This document shows, in pieces, positions 16,104-25,014 of a stretch of 48,276 nt of DNA. Numbering within the stretch: the stretch's first letter is position 1; each line of letters starts with the position of its first letter. The translations under genes were made by a program, and so were the position numbers. The DNA is from Candidatus Nitrosopumilus sp. (lineage in GTDB: Archaea; Thermoproteota; Nitrososphaeria; Nitrososphaerales; Nitrosopumilaceae). The DNA lies in NCBI GenBank assembly GCA_028351415.1, contig JAOMJV010000001.1:104898-153173 (forward strand), read 5' to 3'. Below the pieces are notes generated by a model, which ran no database searches, was not told the origin of the DNA, and saw only the letters and a list, made by a program, of their open reading frames with translations.

Positions 16104-17627
16104 CTATTGTGGCTCAATGGTTGCAGGAGGTTTACTTGAAATTGTATATGTCACCCAAGTCACATCTTCAATTTCATTTGTAATTCTATTACTCATTTTT
16201 TCTAATACCTCGTGTGGGAGTCTTGTCCAATCTGCAGTCATTGCGTCAATAGAATCTACAACTCTAATCATAACTATGTTTCCATATCTTCTCTCATCCC
16301 CTACTACTCCTACTGCTTTATCATCGCCTACTGCTGCATAGGCTTGCCAAACTTTTGTGTAAAATCCAGACTCCATTAACTCTTCTTCAACAATTTTACT
16401 TGCTACTTTTGAAATTTCTAATTTTGTTGGGGTTATTTCACCAATTATTCTAACTGATAATCCTGGACCTGGAAATGGATGTCTCATGAACAGTTTTTCA
16501 GGAACACCTAAAATTTTAGCAATTTCTCTAACTTCGTCTTTGTATAGCTCTCTTAACGGTTCTAAAATTTCTAAATTAAGCCAATCTGGTAATCCTCCTA
16601 CATTATGGTGAGATTTTATCATAGCTGCTGGACCTTTTGAAACCCCACTTTCAATTACATCTGGATACAATGTTCCTTGTGCTAACCATTTGAAAGGGCC
16701 TTCTTTTTCAGCAAACTTAGTAAAAACATGAATAAATTCTTCACCAACAATTTTTCTTTTTGCTTCTGGATCTTCTACTCCTTTTAATTTTCCAAGAAAT
16801 TGCTCTCCGGCATTAACTGCTGTAAAATTAACTTTAAAATTTTCTTTAAACATCTCTTCTACTTCTTTTTCTTCGTTTAATCGTAACAAACCATTATCTA
16901 CAAAAACACACTTTAGTCTATCTCCAATTGCTTTATCAATAAGTAATGCTACAACTGTAGAATCTATTCCTCCACTAACTCCACAGAGAACATTCCCTTC
17001 AATTTTTGAAATTTTTTCTACTGCTGTATCAATAAAACCTTTCATTGTCCAATCTTGTTTTGCACCACATACTTTTAGTACAAAATTTTTGAGAATTTGT
17101 GTACCTTGTTCTGTGTGCACTACTTCTGGATGAAATTGAATTCCATAAACTAATTTTTCATTTGATGCAATTGCTGCAGCTTTTGCACCCTCTGTATGGC
17201 CTATTATTTCAAATCCTGATGGAATTTCTTCAGCCTCATCACCGTGACTCATCCATGCTCTAACTGATTCACCTACTCCGTTTAGTAAATCATTATCGTT
17301 ATCTATTGTTAAAATTGATGAACCGTATTCTTTGTTTGCTCTTTTTACTTTCCCTCCAAATTTTTCTACAATTAATTGATGTCCATAACAAATTCCCAAT
17401 AATGGTAAATCCATATCAAAAATTTTATTTTCTGGAACTGGGGCTTCTGAATTATACACACTAGATGGACCTCCAGAAAAAATTATTCCTTTTGGATTAT
17501 GTTTTTGTATTTCTTCATAACTAATATCATATGGTACTAGTTCTGCAAAAACAGAGAATTCTCTAATTCTTCTACAAATTAAATGACTGTATTGAGAACC
17601 AAAGTCTAAAACTAAAATTTTATCCAT
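16104..17627 (-). CDS. guaA: GMP synthase (glutamine-hydrolysing), single chain
   Basis: The 507-residue protein joins a class I glutamine amidotransferase (1-185: FSGGPSSVY, LLGICYGHQLIVEKFGG with Cys80, GIQFHPEVVHTE) to an N-type ATP pyrophosphatase (GVSGGIDSTVVALL) and the GuaA C-terminal dimerisation domain ending in SSKPPATIEPQ. It aminates XMP to GMP. Many archaea encode the two halves separately, whereas here they are one chain of full bacterial length. It begins four bases after the coiled-coil gene and is followed by two small conserved genes. guaB lies at 19944. Confidence 0.95.
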   Translation of the reverse strand: MDKILVLDFGSQYSHLICRRIREFSVFAELVPYDISYEEIQKHNPKGIIFSGGPSSVYNSEAPVPENKIFDMDLPLLGICYGHQLIVEKFGGKVKRANKEYGSSILTIDNDNDLLNGVGESVRAWMSHGDEAEEIPSGFEIIGHTEGAKAAAIASNEKLVYGIQFHPEVVHTEQGTQILKNFVLKVCGAKQDWTMKGFIDTAVEKISKIEGNVLCGVSGGIDSTVVALLIDKAIGDRLKCVFVDNGLLRLNEEKEVEEMFKENFKVNFTAVNAGEQFLGKLKGVEDPEAKRKIVGEEFIHVFTKFAEKEGPFKWLAQGTLYPDVIESGVSKGPAAMIKSHHNVGGLPDWLNLEILEPLRELYKDEVREIAKILGVPEKLFMRHPFPGPGLSVRIIGEITPTKLEISKVASKIVEEELMESGFYTKVWQAYAAVGDDKAVGVVGDERRYGNIVMIRVVDSIDAMTADWTRLPHEVLEKMSNRITNEIEDVTWVTYTISSKPPATIEPQ

Positions 17628-17631
17628 ACAA

Positions 17632-18240
17632 TCACTTACTAATATTTTCCAACATTCTTGTTAATGACCATCCTGCTGTATTGATTAATTCTGTCACTCT
17701 CTCTTTTTGTCTATAATTCTTAATTATAATCTCTCTGATGTCTACTCCGTTTTTATTTATAATATAATCAATTATTGATTCTTTTTGGATTTTTCCATTT
17801 TGTGCTTCAGCAGAATCTTTCTTCTTCATTTCCCCAATAATTCTATCCAAAAAGAATGATTTGAAAGGTGGAGTGTCTGCATTAATCATAACTTGTTCAT
17901 CTAAGATTATTGAAACTTGATCTGGTGTAACATATGCATTAGCAATTATTTTGCCGTCACTCCCTCTTTTGATGGGAATTGACTCTTCTACAGGGTTTGA
18001 CTCTTCTACAGGGTTTGACTCTTCTACAGGGTTTGACTCTTCTACATTTTTTATGATCTCAGGCTCAATTTCTGTTTTTAATTGAGATGCTTTTGTGAAA
18101 CTAGATCCTTTTAGAAATTCATCTAATACCAGTATGTTTTTTTCCAACATTTCTATGCTTTCCTGATCTTTATCTATTTGTCGAAGCATATTTTCTCTCA
18201 AAGCAACTATTTTTTTTACTTGCTCTTCTGAAAATTTCAT
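17632..18240 (-). CDS. coiled-coil protein with tandem-repeat linker, unknown function
   Basis: The 202 residues divide into an N-terminal helix with coiled-coil character (1-50, EEQVKKIVALRENMLRQIDK), an acidic six-residue repeat linker (VEESNP repeated three to four times), and a C-terminal globular part. The C-terminal part includes NAYVTPDQVSIILDEQVMI, FKSFFLDRIIGEMKKK and ITKNYRQ-like basic helices. No membrane or secretion signal is present and I recognise no family. The linker is encoded by an 18-base DNA repeat. It lies four bases before guaA in the same operon, so it may be co-expressed with GMP synthesis without sharing its chemistry. Confidence 0.6.
   Translation of the reverse strand: MKFSEEQVKKIVALRENMLRQIDKDQESIEMLEKNILVLDEFLKGSSFTKASQLKTEIEPEIIKNVEESNPVEESNPVEESNPVEESIPIKRGSDGKIIANAYVTPDQVSIILDEQVMINADTPPFKSFFLDRIIGEMKKKDSAEAQNGKIQKESIIDYIINKNGVDIREIIIKNYRQKERVTELINTAGWSLTRMLENISK
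17981..18046. repeat. 18-bp tandem repeat, about 3.7 copies, in frame
   Basis: The unit GACTCTTCTACAGGGTTT is repeated exactly at 17981-17998, 17999-18016 and 18017-18034, then a 12-base partial copy follows. It encodes the VEESNP hexapeptide repeat of the overlapping gene on the minus strand. Copies are identical at the DNA level, which points to recent slippage or expansion. Confidence 0.95.
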
Positions 18241-18275
18241 AATTTAATAAATCAGTGATGGGTATTAAATGCATT

Positions 18276-19013
18276 CTAGGTAATTATGTTATCTACTTCT
18301 TTGTATGATATTTTTCTAAATCCTTCAATTGGTTTTGATGTGGTAAATAATTCTGATTTAGTAATTGTTGATAGCCAAATTAAAAGATCTCTTCCTATTT
18401 GTAATTTTTTTAATTTAGTCTCTCTATCTGATTTTTTTGTATTAGAAAATTTACCAATTTGATTTCCAAAATCCATCCCAAACAAAATAATTTTTTTGGC
18501 ATCAAAATGACTTGCTAAAAAAACTCCTCTATCCCCATCAGTAAAACCTCCAAAATTTTGAATTTTATTGAATGGATTTGTTTGAGTTGTTCCAATACAA
18601 TTCTTTATTTTTTTTACCATCTGCAACTTTTCAATATTATCTCCATGTGCATGTACTACGAATATTGATTTTGTCTTTGATATTTTTTTAATTGTATCTT
18701 CATCTCCATCTAAATCTGTCACAATTATGTCTGGAAAAATTCCATTGTCTATTAGTGGTTTTAATGAACTGTCAGCTGCAATTTTTATGGATTTTTTTAA
18801 CTTTTTTAATTTTGGAATGGCATTTGCTAACGATGGTCCAGAACCTATTACAAAAACTGTTTTACCGTGAATTTTTTTTTTTAACTTTTCAATAGTATCT
18901 GTTTTTTTTAAAATTGAATCTAAAATTAAAGCTGATTCCTTATCTTTTTGTTGACTATAATTTAATTTCTTTAAAATAGAAGAATATCTTTCCCTCCAAC
19001 CTACCATCATCAT
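18276..19013 (-). CDS. mptE: 6-hydroxymethyl-7,8-dihydropterin pyrophosphokinase, archaeal MptE type
   Basis: From the first ATG (19013) the protein has 245 residues of the DUF115 family: VFVIGSGPSLANAIPKLK, PDIIVTDLDGDEDTI, FVVHAHGDNI, NFGGFTDGDRGVFLASHF and ILFGMDFGNQIG. MptE transfers diphosphate from ATP to 6-hydroxymethyl-dihydropterin and replaces the unrelated bacterial FolK. Two more ATGs lie immediately downstream (19010, 19007) and a TTG at 19022 extends the frame. A TATA-like TAGTTTATC (19038-19046, minus strand) fits a start near 19013. It faces the folP-like gene head to head, the enzyme expected to use its product. Confidence 0.85.
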   Translation of the reverse strand: MMMVGWRERYSSILKKLNYSQQKDKESALILDSILKKTDTIEKLKKKIHGKTVFVIGSGPSLANAIPKLKKLKKSIKIAADSSLKPLIDNGIFPDIIVTDLDGDEDTIKKISKTKSIFVVHAHGDNIEKLQMVKKIKNCIGTTQTNPFNKIQNFGGFTDGDRGVFLASHFDAKKIILFGMDFGNQIGKFSNTKKSDRETKLKKLQIGRDLLIWLSTITKSELFTTSKPIEGFRKISYKEVDNIIT

Positions 19014-19047
19014 ATGACTCAAATTGTATGAGGTTTTGATAAACTAT

Positions 19048-19899
19048 ATGGCAAAAATTGCAAATATTTCTGTTGGTGGACGGAATCCTGTCCGAATTGT
19101 AGGCATTTTGAATACTAGTCCAGAATCATTTTACAAAAAATCAATCAATACCACTCGTATGAAAATCAAAAACACAGTAATCCAAATGGAAAATGAAGGT
19201 GCCGACTTTATTGATGTAGGGGGAATGTCTACTGCACCTTATTTGTCTACTAGTGTGTCTGAAAAAGTAGAATCAAAAAGAATTCTTAATGCTGTAAAAA
19301 TTATTCAAGATAATACTAATCTTCCAATATCTGTTGACACATGTAGATCTAGTGTAGCTAAAAATGCTTTAGAGCATGATGTTGAAATAATTAATGATAT
19401 TTCAGGATTAAAATATGATCCAAAAATGAAAGATGTAATATCTAAATTTCAACCTTCATTAATTTTATGTGCATATGATTCCAAAATCATATCTGGGAGT
19501 ACAATAAATTCTACAAAAAGACTTCTTACAGATAGCTTAAAGATTATTAAAAAATCTAATATTTCTGATAAAAAAATTGTACTAGATCCTGCAATTGGAT
19601 TTTTTAGAAAAACAGGAAAAGGTAAATTTTTTACAAAAATTAAAACTGATTGGGTTGAAAGAGATCTATCTGTCATTAAAAATTTAAATTCTATTAAAAT
19701 GAATTATCCTATTTTAATATCCGTTTCAAATAAATCCATTATTGGTAATCTTTTGGAAAAAGAGAATCCTTCTGATCGATTGTTTGGATCTATTACTGCT
19801 GAAGCAATATGTGTTTTAAATGGAGCCGATCTTATTCGTACCCATAACGTGATGGCTACTAGAGATGCTATTACGATTGCCTCAAAATTATCAAAATAA
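19048..19899 (+). CDS. folP: dihydropteroate synthase-like protein
   Basis: From ATG 19048 (MAKIANISVGGRNPV) the TIM-barrel protein has 283 residues. It shows VGILNTSPESFY (in place of NVTPDSF), GADFIDVGGMSTAPY, ISVDTCRSSVAKNAL, INDISGLKYDP and a C-terminal IRTHNVMATRDAI; these are the pterin and diphosphate binding segments of DHPS. DHPS joins the pterin diphosphate to p-aminobenzoate. Archaeal versions may use a different acceptor on the way to methanopterin-type cofactors. A TTG eight codons upstream is also open, but it would place the start inside the mptE control region. Confidence 0.82.
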   Translation: MAKIANISVGGRNPVRIVGILNTSPESFYKKSINTTRMKIKNTVIQMENEGADFIDVGGMSTAPYLSTSVSEKVESKRILNAVKIIQDNTNLPISVDTCRSSVAKNALEHDVEIINDISGLKYDPKMKDVISKFQPSLILCAYDSKIISGSTINSTKRLLTDSLKIIKKSNISDKKIVLDPAIGFFRKTGKGKFFTKIKTDWVERDLSVIKNLNSIKMNYPILISVSNKSIIGNLLEKENPSDRLFGSITAEAICVLNGADLIRTHNVMATRDAITIASKLSK

Positions 19900-19907
19900 C
19901 ACAAGGC

Positions 19908-19916
19908 TTATAATCA
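19908..19916 (+). promoter_or_regulatory. TATA box of guaB
   Basis: CTTATAATC lies about 30 bases before the TTG start of guaB. The spacing would give a very short leader. The call is based on position and match only. Confidence 0.45.
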
Positions 19917-19943
19917 ATATTTTACTTTTACAACAAGGTTTCA

Positions 19944-21371
19944 TTGGAATTTAAAGAAGGATTAACATTTGACGACGTTCTTCTTGTACCCAAATATTCT
20001 GATATAACCAGTAGAAGCCAAACTAATCTAACAACTCAATTATCTAGAAATATTTCTCTGAACATCCCTTTTGTTAGTGCTAATATGGACACTGTTACTG
20101 AATCATCTATGGCTGTAGCCATTGCACGTGCAGGAGGAATTGGAATAATTCATAGATTTTTAACAATTCAAGAACAAGCAAATCAAGTTCTTAAAGTAAA
20201 ACGATCTGGAAGTGTAATGATTGAAAATCCTTATTCTATAACTTCTGATAAAACAATTGAAACTGCATTAGATTATGCTGACGATAAAGATATTTCTGGA
20301 TTATTGGTAGTTGATTCTACTTCAAAGTTAATTGGAATTGTTACTGAGAGAGATTTGTTATTTGCAAATTCTAAAAATCTTATTCAAGATGTAATGACTA
20401 AAGATGTTGTTACTGCAAAATATGGTATCTCTATTGATGAGGCAAAAGATCTCCTACATAAACATAGAATTGAAAAATTACCTTTAGTTGATGAATCTGG
20501 ATTTGTAAAAGGTTTGATTACAAGTAAGGATATCACAAATAATGCTGCTTATCCAAATGCATCCAAAGATGGTAAAGGTCGCCCTCTTGTTGGAGCTGCA
20601 GTCGGGGTTAAAGGTGACTTTTTAGAAAGAAGTGAATCTCTTTTAGAAGCAGGTGCTGATACTCTAGTTGTTGATATTGCTCATGGTCATAGTGAAAATG
20701 CAATTAGTACTGTAAAACACATCAAAAAAGCATTTCCTAATTGTGAATTAATTGCAGGAAATATTGCAACTGCTAAAGGTGCTGAAGATTTAATGAAAGC
20801 AGGAGTTGATGCGGTAAAAGTTGGTGTCGGTTCAGGTTCAATTTGTATAACTAGAGTAATTACTGGTTCGGGAGTTCCTCAACTAACCGCAGTAATGGAT
20901 TGTGCAAAAGTAGGACGTGATTATGGTATTCCAGTTATTTCTGATGGTGGAACTAGAAATTCAGGCGATGCTACAAAAGCACTAGCAGCTGGTGCCTCAA
21001 CTGTTATGGTTGGAAGTATGTTGGGAGGAACTGATGAATCTCCTGGAACCGTATTAACAAAGAATGGGAAGCGTTTTAAAATATATCGTGGAATGGCCTC
21101 TCTTGGAGCCTCTATTGGAAGAAAATCTAAAGAAAATGCTTCTACATCTTTTGATGATCTTAATGATTATGTTGCAGAGGGTGTTGAAGCAATGGTTCCA
21201 TACAAAGGATCTGTTGTAGATATTCTAAAGCAACTTACAGGTGGTGTTCGTTCTGGTTTAAGTTATTGTGGTGCACATACAATTCCCCAAATGCAAACAA
21301 ATGCTGAATTTATAAAAATGTCAAGAGCTGGATTTGCAGAAAGTCAGCCTCATGATGTTTCTTTGATGTAG
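19944..21371 (+). CDS. guaB: IMP dehydrogenase
   Basis: The 475-residue protein starts at TTG ([19 protein letters not shown]), normal for the family start. A TIM barrel is interrupted by a pair of CBS domains (about 95-205: [20 protein letters not shown] and [14 protein letters not shown]). The catalytic loop [17 protein letters not shown] contains Cys301, and [18 protein letters not shown] and YRGMASLGA bind phosphate. It oxidises IMP to XMP, the substrate of GuaA encoded about 2 kb away on the other strand. The CBS pair usually senses adenine or guanine nucleotides. Confidence 0.96.
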   Translation: MEFKEGLTFDDVLLVPKYSDITSRSQTNLTTQLSRNISLNIPFVSANMDTVTESSMAVAIARAGGIGIIHRFLTIQEQANQVLKVKRSGSVMIENPYSITSDKTIETALDYADDKDISGLLVVDSTSKLIGIVTERDLLFANSKNLIQDVMTKDVVTAKYGISIDEAKDLLHKHRIEKLPLVDESGFVKGLITSKDITNNAAYPNASKDGKGRPLVGAAVGVKGDFLERSESLLEAGADTLVVDIAHGHSENAISTVKHIKKAFPNCELIAGNIATAKGAEDLMKAGVDAVKVGVGSGSICITRVITGSGVPQLTAVMDCAKVGRDYGIPVISDGGTRNSGDATKALAAGASTVMVGSMLGGTDESPGTVLTKNGKRFKIYRGMASLGASIGRKSKENASTSFDDLNDYVAEGVEAMVPYKGSVVDILKQLTGGVRSGLSYCGAHTIPQMQTNAEFIKMSRAGFAESQPHDVSLM

Positions 21372-21406
21372 ATAATTTTTTAAGCAGTATCTAAAGTCAT
21401 TTTATT

Positions 21407-21877
21407 ATGTTAGCTGTAAGAACTATTATTGGCTTAGTTGTTGGTAGTCTTGTTATCGGTCTAGGTGCTTTTGCATTAGTTAATTCTTTAGCACCAACAA
21501 TTTCTATGAATGAAAATTTTATTATATCTCCTGGTGCTTCTGAATTCTTTACAATTCCTGCACCTAAAGATGCACCACAATATATGATGATTGTTGGAGA
21601 TTCTTTTGATCTTAAACTTACAAGTCCTGGTGATGGCTTAAGCATACCTAATACTTCTTACAAAAAAGAATTAGTTTTAGATTGGAGTCATGCTGAAGAT
21701 GGTCAAACAATAATTGTAATTCAAAATACAGGTGCTAGTGAATTAGAAATTGTAGCTAATACCAATCAAACACCTGATCCTTTTGGAATTACATTTGATT
21801 TTATGGTGATTACATCGGGAGTAGTTATCTTGGGATTTAGTTTAGGTTTTACTTTACGAAAACCAAAAGGCTTTTAG
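21407..21877 (+). CDS. membrane-anchored extracytoplasmic protein, unknown
   Basis: The 156-residue protein has an N-terminal hydrophobic helix (about 5-26, IIGLVVGSLVIGLGAFALV) and a second one near the C-terminus (about 130-150) ending in LRKPKGF. The roughly 100 residues between them are beta-rich with SPGASEFFTIPAPKDAPQY and WSHAEDGQTIIVIQNTG, and probably face outside. This two-anchor plan with a small beta domain is common among archaeal envelope proteins of unknown role. It ends convergent with pheA, overlapping by four bases. Confidence 0.65.
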   Translation: MLAVRTIIGLVVGSLVIGLGAFALVNSLAPTISMNENFIISPGASEFFTIPAPKDAPQYMMIVGDSFDLKLTSPGDGLSIPNTSYKKELVLDWSHAEDGQTIIVIQNTGASELEIVANTNQTPDPFGITFDFMVITSGVVILGFSLGFTLRKPKGF

Positions 21878-22689
21878 CTTAATTTTGCAGACGGATAAGA
21901 ACCCAGAATTTTCATGAAAAGTGTATTTTTCTTTATTTTATTTAGCATTTCTGAAATACTGTTATTTTTTTGATGACCTTCAAAATCCACATGGAAATTA
22001 TATTCCCATATGTTAGATTTTGTAGGCCTTGACTCTATTTTTGTTAAATTAACATTATTTTTATTAAAATTTTCTATGATTCTATACAGTGAACCTGGTT
22101 CATGCTTTATTGAAAAAATAATTGAAGTTTTATCATTTTCAGTTTCTAACGATTCATCTTTAGATAATATTAGAAATCTAGTATAGTTGTTGAGATTATT
22201 TGCAATATTTTCAGCAATAATAGGCATATTGTAAATTGATGCAGCTTCTTTACTTGCAATACATGCACAATTATTTTTATTTAATTCTTGAATAATTTTT
22301 ACACTGCCTGCTGTATCGTATGTGGGAATTGTTTTCATACTATTTTCTTCAATAAATTTTCTACATTGACCTAAAGCCTGTGGATGTGAATACACTGTAT
22401 CTACGTCTTCAATTTTACCAACCCCAATTAAACAATGTTCAATTTTATGATATGTTTCTCCAGTTGCATTTAGATCTGTCGAATATAATAAATCATAACT
22501 TTCTCCTACACTTCCTTCCAATGAATTTTCTACAGGTAAAATTGAATATTCTGTTATGCTTTTAGATGTATTTTGTAAAATCTCTGCAAATGTGTGAAAT
22601 GGAATTGTTTTGATATCCTTATCGAAAAAAGATTTTGCTGCAGCTTCACTATATGCTCCTCGTTCACCTTGGAACGAAACACTTGTCAT
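21874..22689 (-). CDS. pheA: prephenate dehydratase
   Basis: The 271-residue protein starts SVSFQGERGAYSEAAAKSFF, has the catalytic NNYTRFLILSKDE (Thr-Arg-Phe), and ends with an ACT regulatory domain containing EPGSLYRIIENFNKNNVNL and the phenylalanine-sensing TKIESRPTKSNIWEY. It converts prephenate to phenylpyruvate, and feedback inhibition by phenylalanine is expected from the intact ESRP motif. It follows csl4 by four bases, so the two share a transcript. Confidence 0.95.
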   Translation of the reverse strand: MTSVSFQGERGAYSEAAAKSFFDKDIKTIPFHTFAEILQNTSKSITEYSILPVENSLEGSVGESYDLLYSTDLNATGETYHKIEHCLIGVGKIEDVDTVYSHPQALGQCRKFIEENSMKTIPTYDTAGSVKIIQELNKNNCACIASKEAASIYNMPIIAENIANNLNNYTRFLILSKDESLETENDKTSIIFSIKHEPGSLYRIIENFNKNNVNLTKIESRPTKSNIWEYNFHVDFEGHQKNNSISEMLNKIKKNTLFMKILGSYPSAKLS

Positions 22690-22693
22690 TTCT

Positions 22694-23245
22694 TTATTCT
22701 GTTAAATGTACGAAATCAGTTTTACCAAAATTTGAAGAAAGTTTTCTTTCATCAATCCATGAACAATCTGTACATTTAATGGCATCACGCATTGTGACAA
22801 CTTTTCCTCCACATTTTCTACATTTTGTAAACATAATTCCTAATTCTTTTTCATCCATAACCCCATGAATTGTTCCATTAAGATGTGCAACAACTTTTAA
22901 TGTTGCTATATCGTTAACTAGTGCTACATTTCTTATTCTCATATTTCGTGTACCGCAAATACATTCTACTTTTGAAGTAGTTGGCTTTCCATTAATGTAA
23001 TCAACTGTAACTGCAATCATTGATGACATTACTGCTGCCACTGTCCCAATTATGATATCTCCTACTTTTGGAATTGATAGAAGTTTTGGGTGATTGACAT
23101 TTGCTATTCTTGTTTCTTTATCCACATCTTTTTCCCCCATTGTAGCTGCTCTGACCATATCTCCATCATCAAAAGTATTGTGGCCTGCCTCATATTCCTC
23201 AATTGATGCTATTTTATCTCCTGGAAATACTGAATTATCTGACAT
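22694..23245 (-). CDS. csl4: exosome RNA-binding subunit Csl4
   Basis: The 183-residue protein has an N-terminal domain (FPGDKIASIEEYEAGHNTF), an S1-type barrel (PKVGDIIIGTVAAVMSSMIA), and a C-terminal zinc ribbon (KCRKCGGKVV and IKCTDCSW). Csl4 caps the archaeal exosome and guides RNA into the Rrp41/Rrp42 ring. Its partners are not in this window. It is the first gene of a csl4-pheA pair and is divergent from the MDR oxidoreductase. Confidence 0.93.
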   Translation of the reverse strand: MSDNSVFPGDKIASIEEYEAGHNTFDDGDMVRAATMGEKDVDKETRIANVNHPKLLSIPKVGDIIIGTVAAVMSSMIAVTVDYINGKPTTSKVECICGTRNMRIRNVALVNDIATLKVVAHLNGTIHGVMDEKELGIMFTKCRKCGGKVVTMRDAIKCTDCSWIDERKLSSNFGKTDFVHLTE

Positions 23246-23332
23246 AATCTGATTTTTGTTGTTATGATTATAATTGTTTATGGTCTAAAATATTCTGATA
23301 AATCATATATCTCTAAAAACTAGAAAGAAATC

Positions 23333-24412
23333 ATGAGGGCATTAGTATATGATGAATACACGACAGACGATGATTTTTCTAAAATTTTAAAAATCAAAAA
23401 TCTACCTAAACCTGAACCACGTTCTAATGAAGTCGTTTTCAAAGTAATATCTGCCGCATTAAACTATGATGATATTTGGGGCATGCGAGGCAAACCTCTG
23501 GCAATACCTTTGCCTCATATTTCTGGAACAGATGCTGCAGGTGAAGTTGTTGCAATAGGTTCTGATGTCAAAAATATCAAGGTTGGAGATAGAGTTGTTT
23601 CTCATGGAAATATGTCGTGCAGAGTTTGTAAATCTTGTACTAGTGGACGAGAATTTGATTGTAAAAAAAGAACGATTTGGGGTTTTGAAACAGGACCTCT
23701 TTGGGGAGGTTATTGTCAATTCACACATTTGCCTGAAGTTAATGTGCATAAAATCCCAGAAGGTGTATCGTATGATCAAGCAGCAGCTGCATCAATGACC
23801 TTGTTGACATCTTGGCACATGCTAGTTGGTAGAGCTAAAATTCAACCTGGACAATTAGTGTTGATAATGGGTGGTAGCTCAGGTATTGGTACTTTTGGAA
23901 TTCAAATTGCAAAATTATTTGGTTGTACAGTTATTGCAACAGCAAGCCCTGATAAACTAGACAAATTACTTTCATTGGGAGCTGACTTTGCAGTTGATCA
24001 TAGAAAAGAAGATTGGCACAAAGAAGTTAGAGCAATTGCAAAAAAAATCCCTAAACCTAATGGTGATGTTTCTGGTGTAGATGTAATTTTTGAACACATT
24101 GGTGGTTCACATTGGAATAAAGAATTGACTTTGTTAAATTATGGTGGAACTATTGTCACAACCGGTGCTACTACTGGATATGATGCTAAAACTGATTTAC
24201 GACATATTTTCTTTAAAGGAATTAATATTTTAGGCTCCACTCAAGGTACTCGAGCTGAATTAGAAGAGGGTTTCTATTGGATGTCAAAAGGTAAAATTAA
24301 ATCTATTATTGATTCTGCATATTCATTAGATCATGCAGTTAAGGCTCATAATAAAATGCTAAACGGTAAAGGTCTTTTTGGTAAAATTTTGATTAAACCT
24401 AATTCTGATTAG
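23333..24412 (+). CDS. zinc-type MDR alcohol dehydrogenase/quinone reductase-like protein
   Basis: The 359-residue protein has a GroES-like N-terminal domain (FKVISAALNYDDIWGMRG, PLPHISGTDAAGEVVAIG), a complete structural zinc motif with C-x2-C-x2-C-x7-C (SCRVCKSCTSGREFDC), and a Rossmann domain (LIMGGSSGIGTFGIQIAKLF). The catalytic zinc cysteine of classical alcohol dehydrogenases is replaced (NYDD), as in quinone-oxidoreductase-like members, so catalysis may be metal-free or use other ligands. Substrate is unknown; crotonyl-CoA or acrylyl-CoA type reductases belong to the same superfamily. It is followed after two bases by a TPR gene. Confidence 0.82.
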   Translation: MRALVYDEYTTDDDFSKILKIKNLPKPEPRSNEVVFKVISAALNYDDIWGMRGKPLAIPLPHISGTDAAGEVVAIGSDVKNIKVGDRVVSHGNMSCRVCKSCTSGREFDCKKRTIWGFETGPLWGGYCQFTHLPEVNVHKIPEGVSYDQAAAASMTLLTSWHMLVGRAKIQPGQLVLIMGGSSGIGTFGIQIAKLFGCTVIATASPDKLDKLLSLGADFAVDHRKEDWHKEVRAIAKKIPKPNGDVSGVDVIFEHIGGSHWNKELTLLNYGGTIVTTGATTGYDAKTDLRHIFFKGINILGSTQGTRAELEEGFYWMSKGKIKSIIDSAYSLDHAVKAHNKMLNGKGLFGKILIKPNSD

Positions 24413-24414
24413 TT

Positions 24415-25014
24415 ATGATTGATCCTAAAGTAAATTCAATTTTAGATGAAGGTAATCGCTTATTTTTACAAGGGAAATTTCAGCAAGCAATTGCATATTA
24501 TGATAAAATACTAGATGAGGATCCAAAAAATATCAGTTCTCTTAACAATAAAGGATATGCTCTAAGTAAACTCAAAGATTTTACCCGTGCAATGAAATAT
24601 TATGATCTTGCTTTAGAATTATGCCCTGATGACTTATCTGTATTAATTAACAAAATATCTTCTTTTCGAAAACAAGGAAATTTACTTGAAGCCTTATCCC
24701 TTTGTGATAATATTTTAAAAAATAATTCAAATTATAATGTTGTACTATATCATAAGGAGCGTATTTTATTTTCTATGCATAAATTTGATGAATCCATTTC
24801 TTGTTGTAATGGTATACTGAAAGATTATCCTGATAATGGTGATGTTCTTTTTGATAAAGCATCTAATTTTGCAATGCTTTCTAATTTTGATGATGCATTA
24901 GATTTACTTGAACGTGCTATTTCTCAAGGAATTGAATACAAAATTAAAGCAAAAAAATCAAAATCTTTTGAAAATTTATCTGATAATGTTAGATTTCAGA
25001 ATTTAATATCTTAA
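24415..25014 (+). CDS. tetratricopeptide-repeat protein
   Basis: The 199-residue soluble protein is made almost wholly of TPR units of about 34 residues. They include GNRLFLQGKFQQAIAYYDKI, GYALSKLKDFTRAMKYYDLA, SFRKQGNLLEALSLCDNIL, FSMHKFDESISCCNGIL and FAMLSNFDDALDLLERA. Such proteins serve as protein-interaction scaffolds. It begins two bases after the MDR gene and is probably co-transcribed with it. Its stop abuts the stop of dph2 in a shared TAATTA. The binding partner is unknown. Confidence 0.85.
   Translation: MIDPKVNSILDEGNRLFLQGKFQQAIAYYDKILDEDPKNISSLNNKGYALSKLKDFTRAMKYYDLALELCPDDLSVLINKISSFRKQGNLLEALSLCDNILKNNSNYNVVLYHKERILFSMHKFDESISCCNGILKDYPDNGDVLFDKASNFAMLSNFDDALDLLERAISQGIEYKIKAKKSKSFENLSDNVRFQNLIS

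Noticed and set aside
17981-18046. CRISPR-like repeat array
   Set aside because: Units are contiguous 18-base copies with no spacers, in frame within a coding region.
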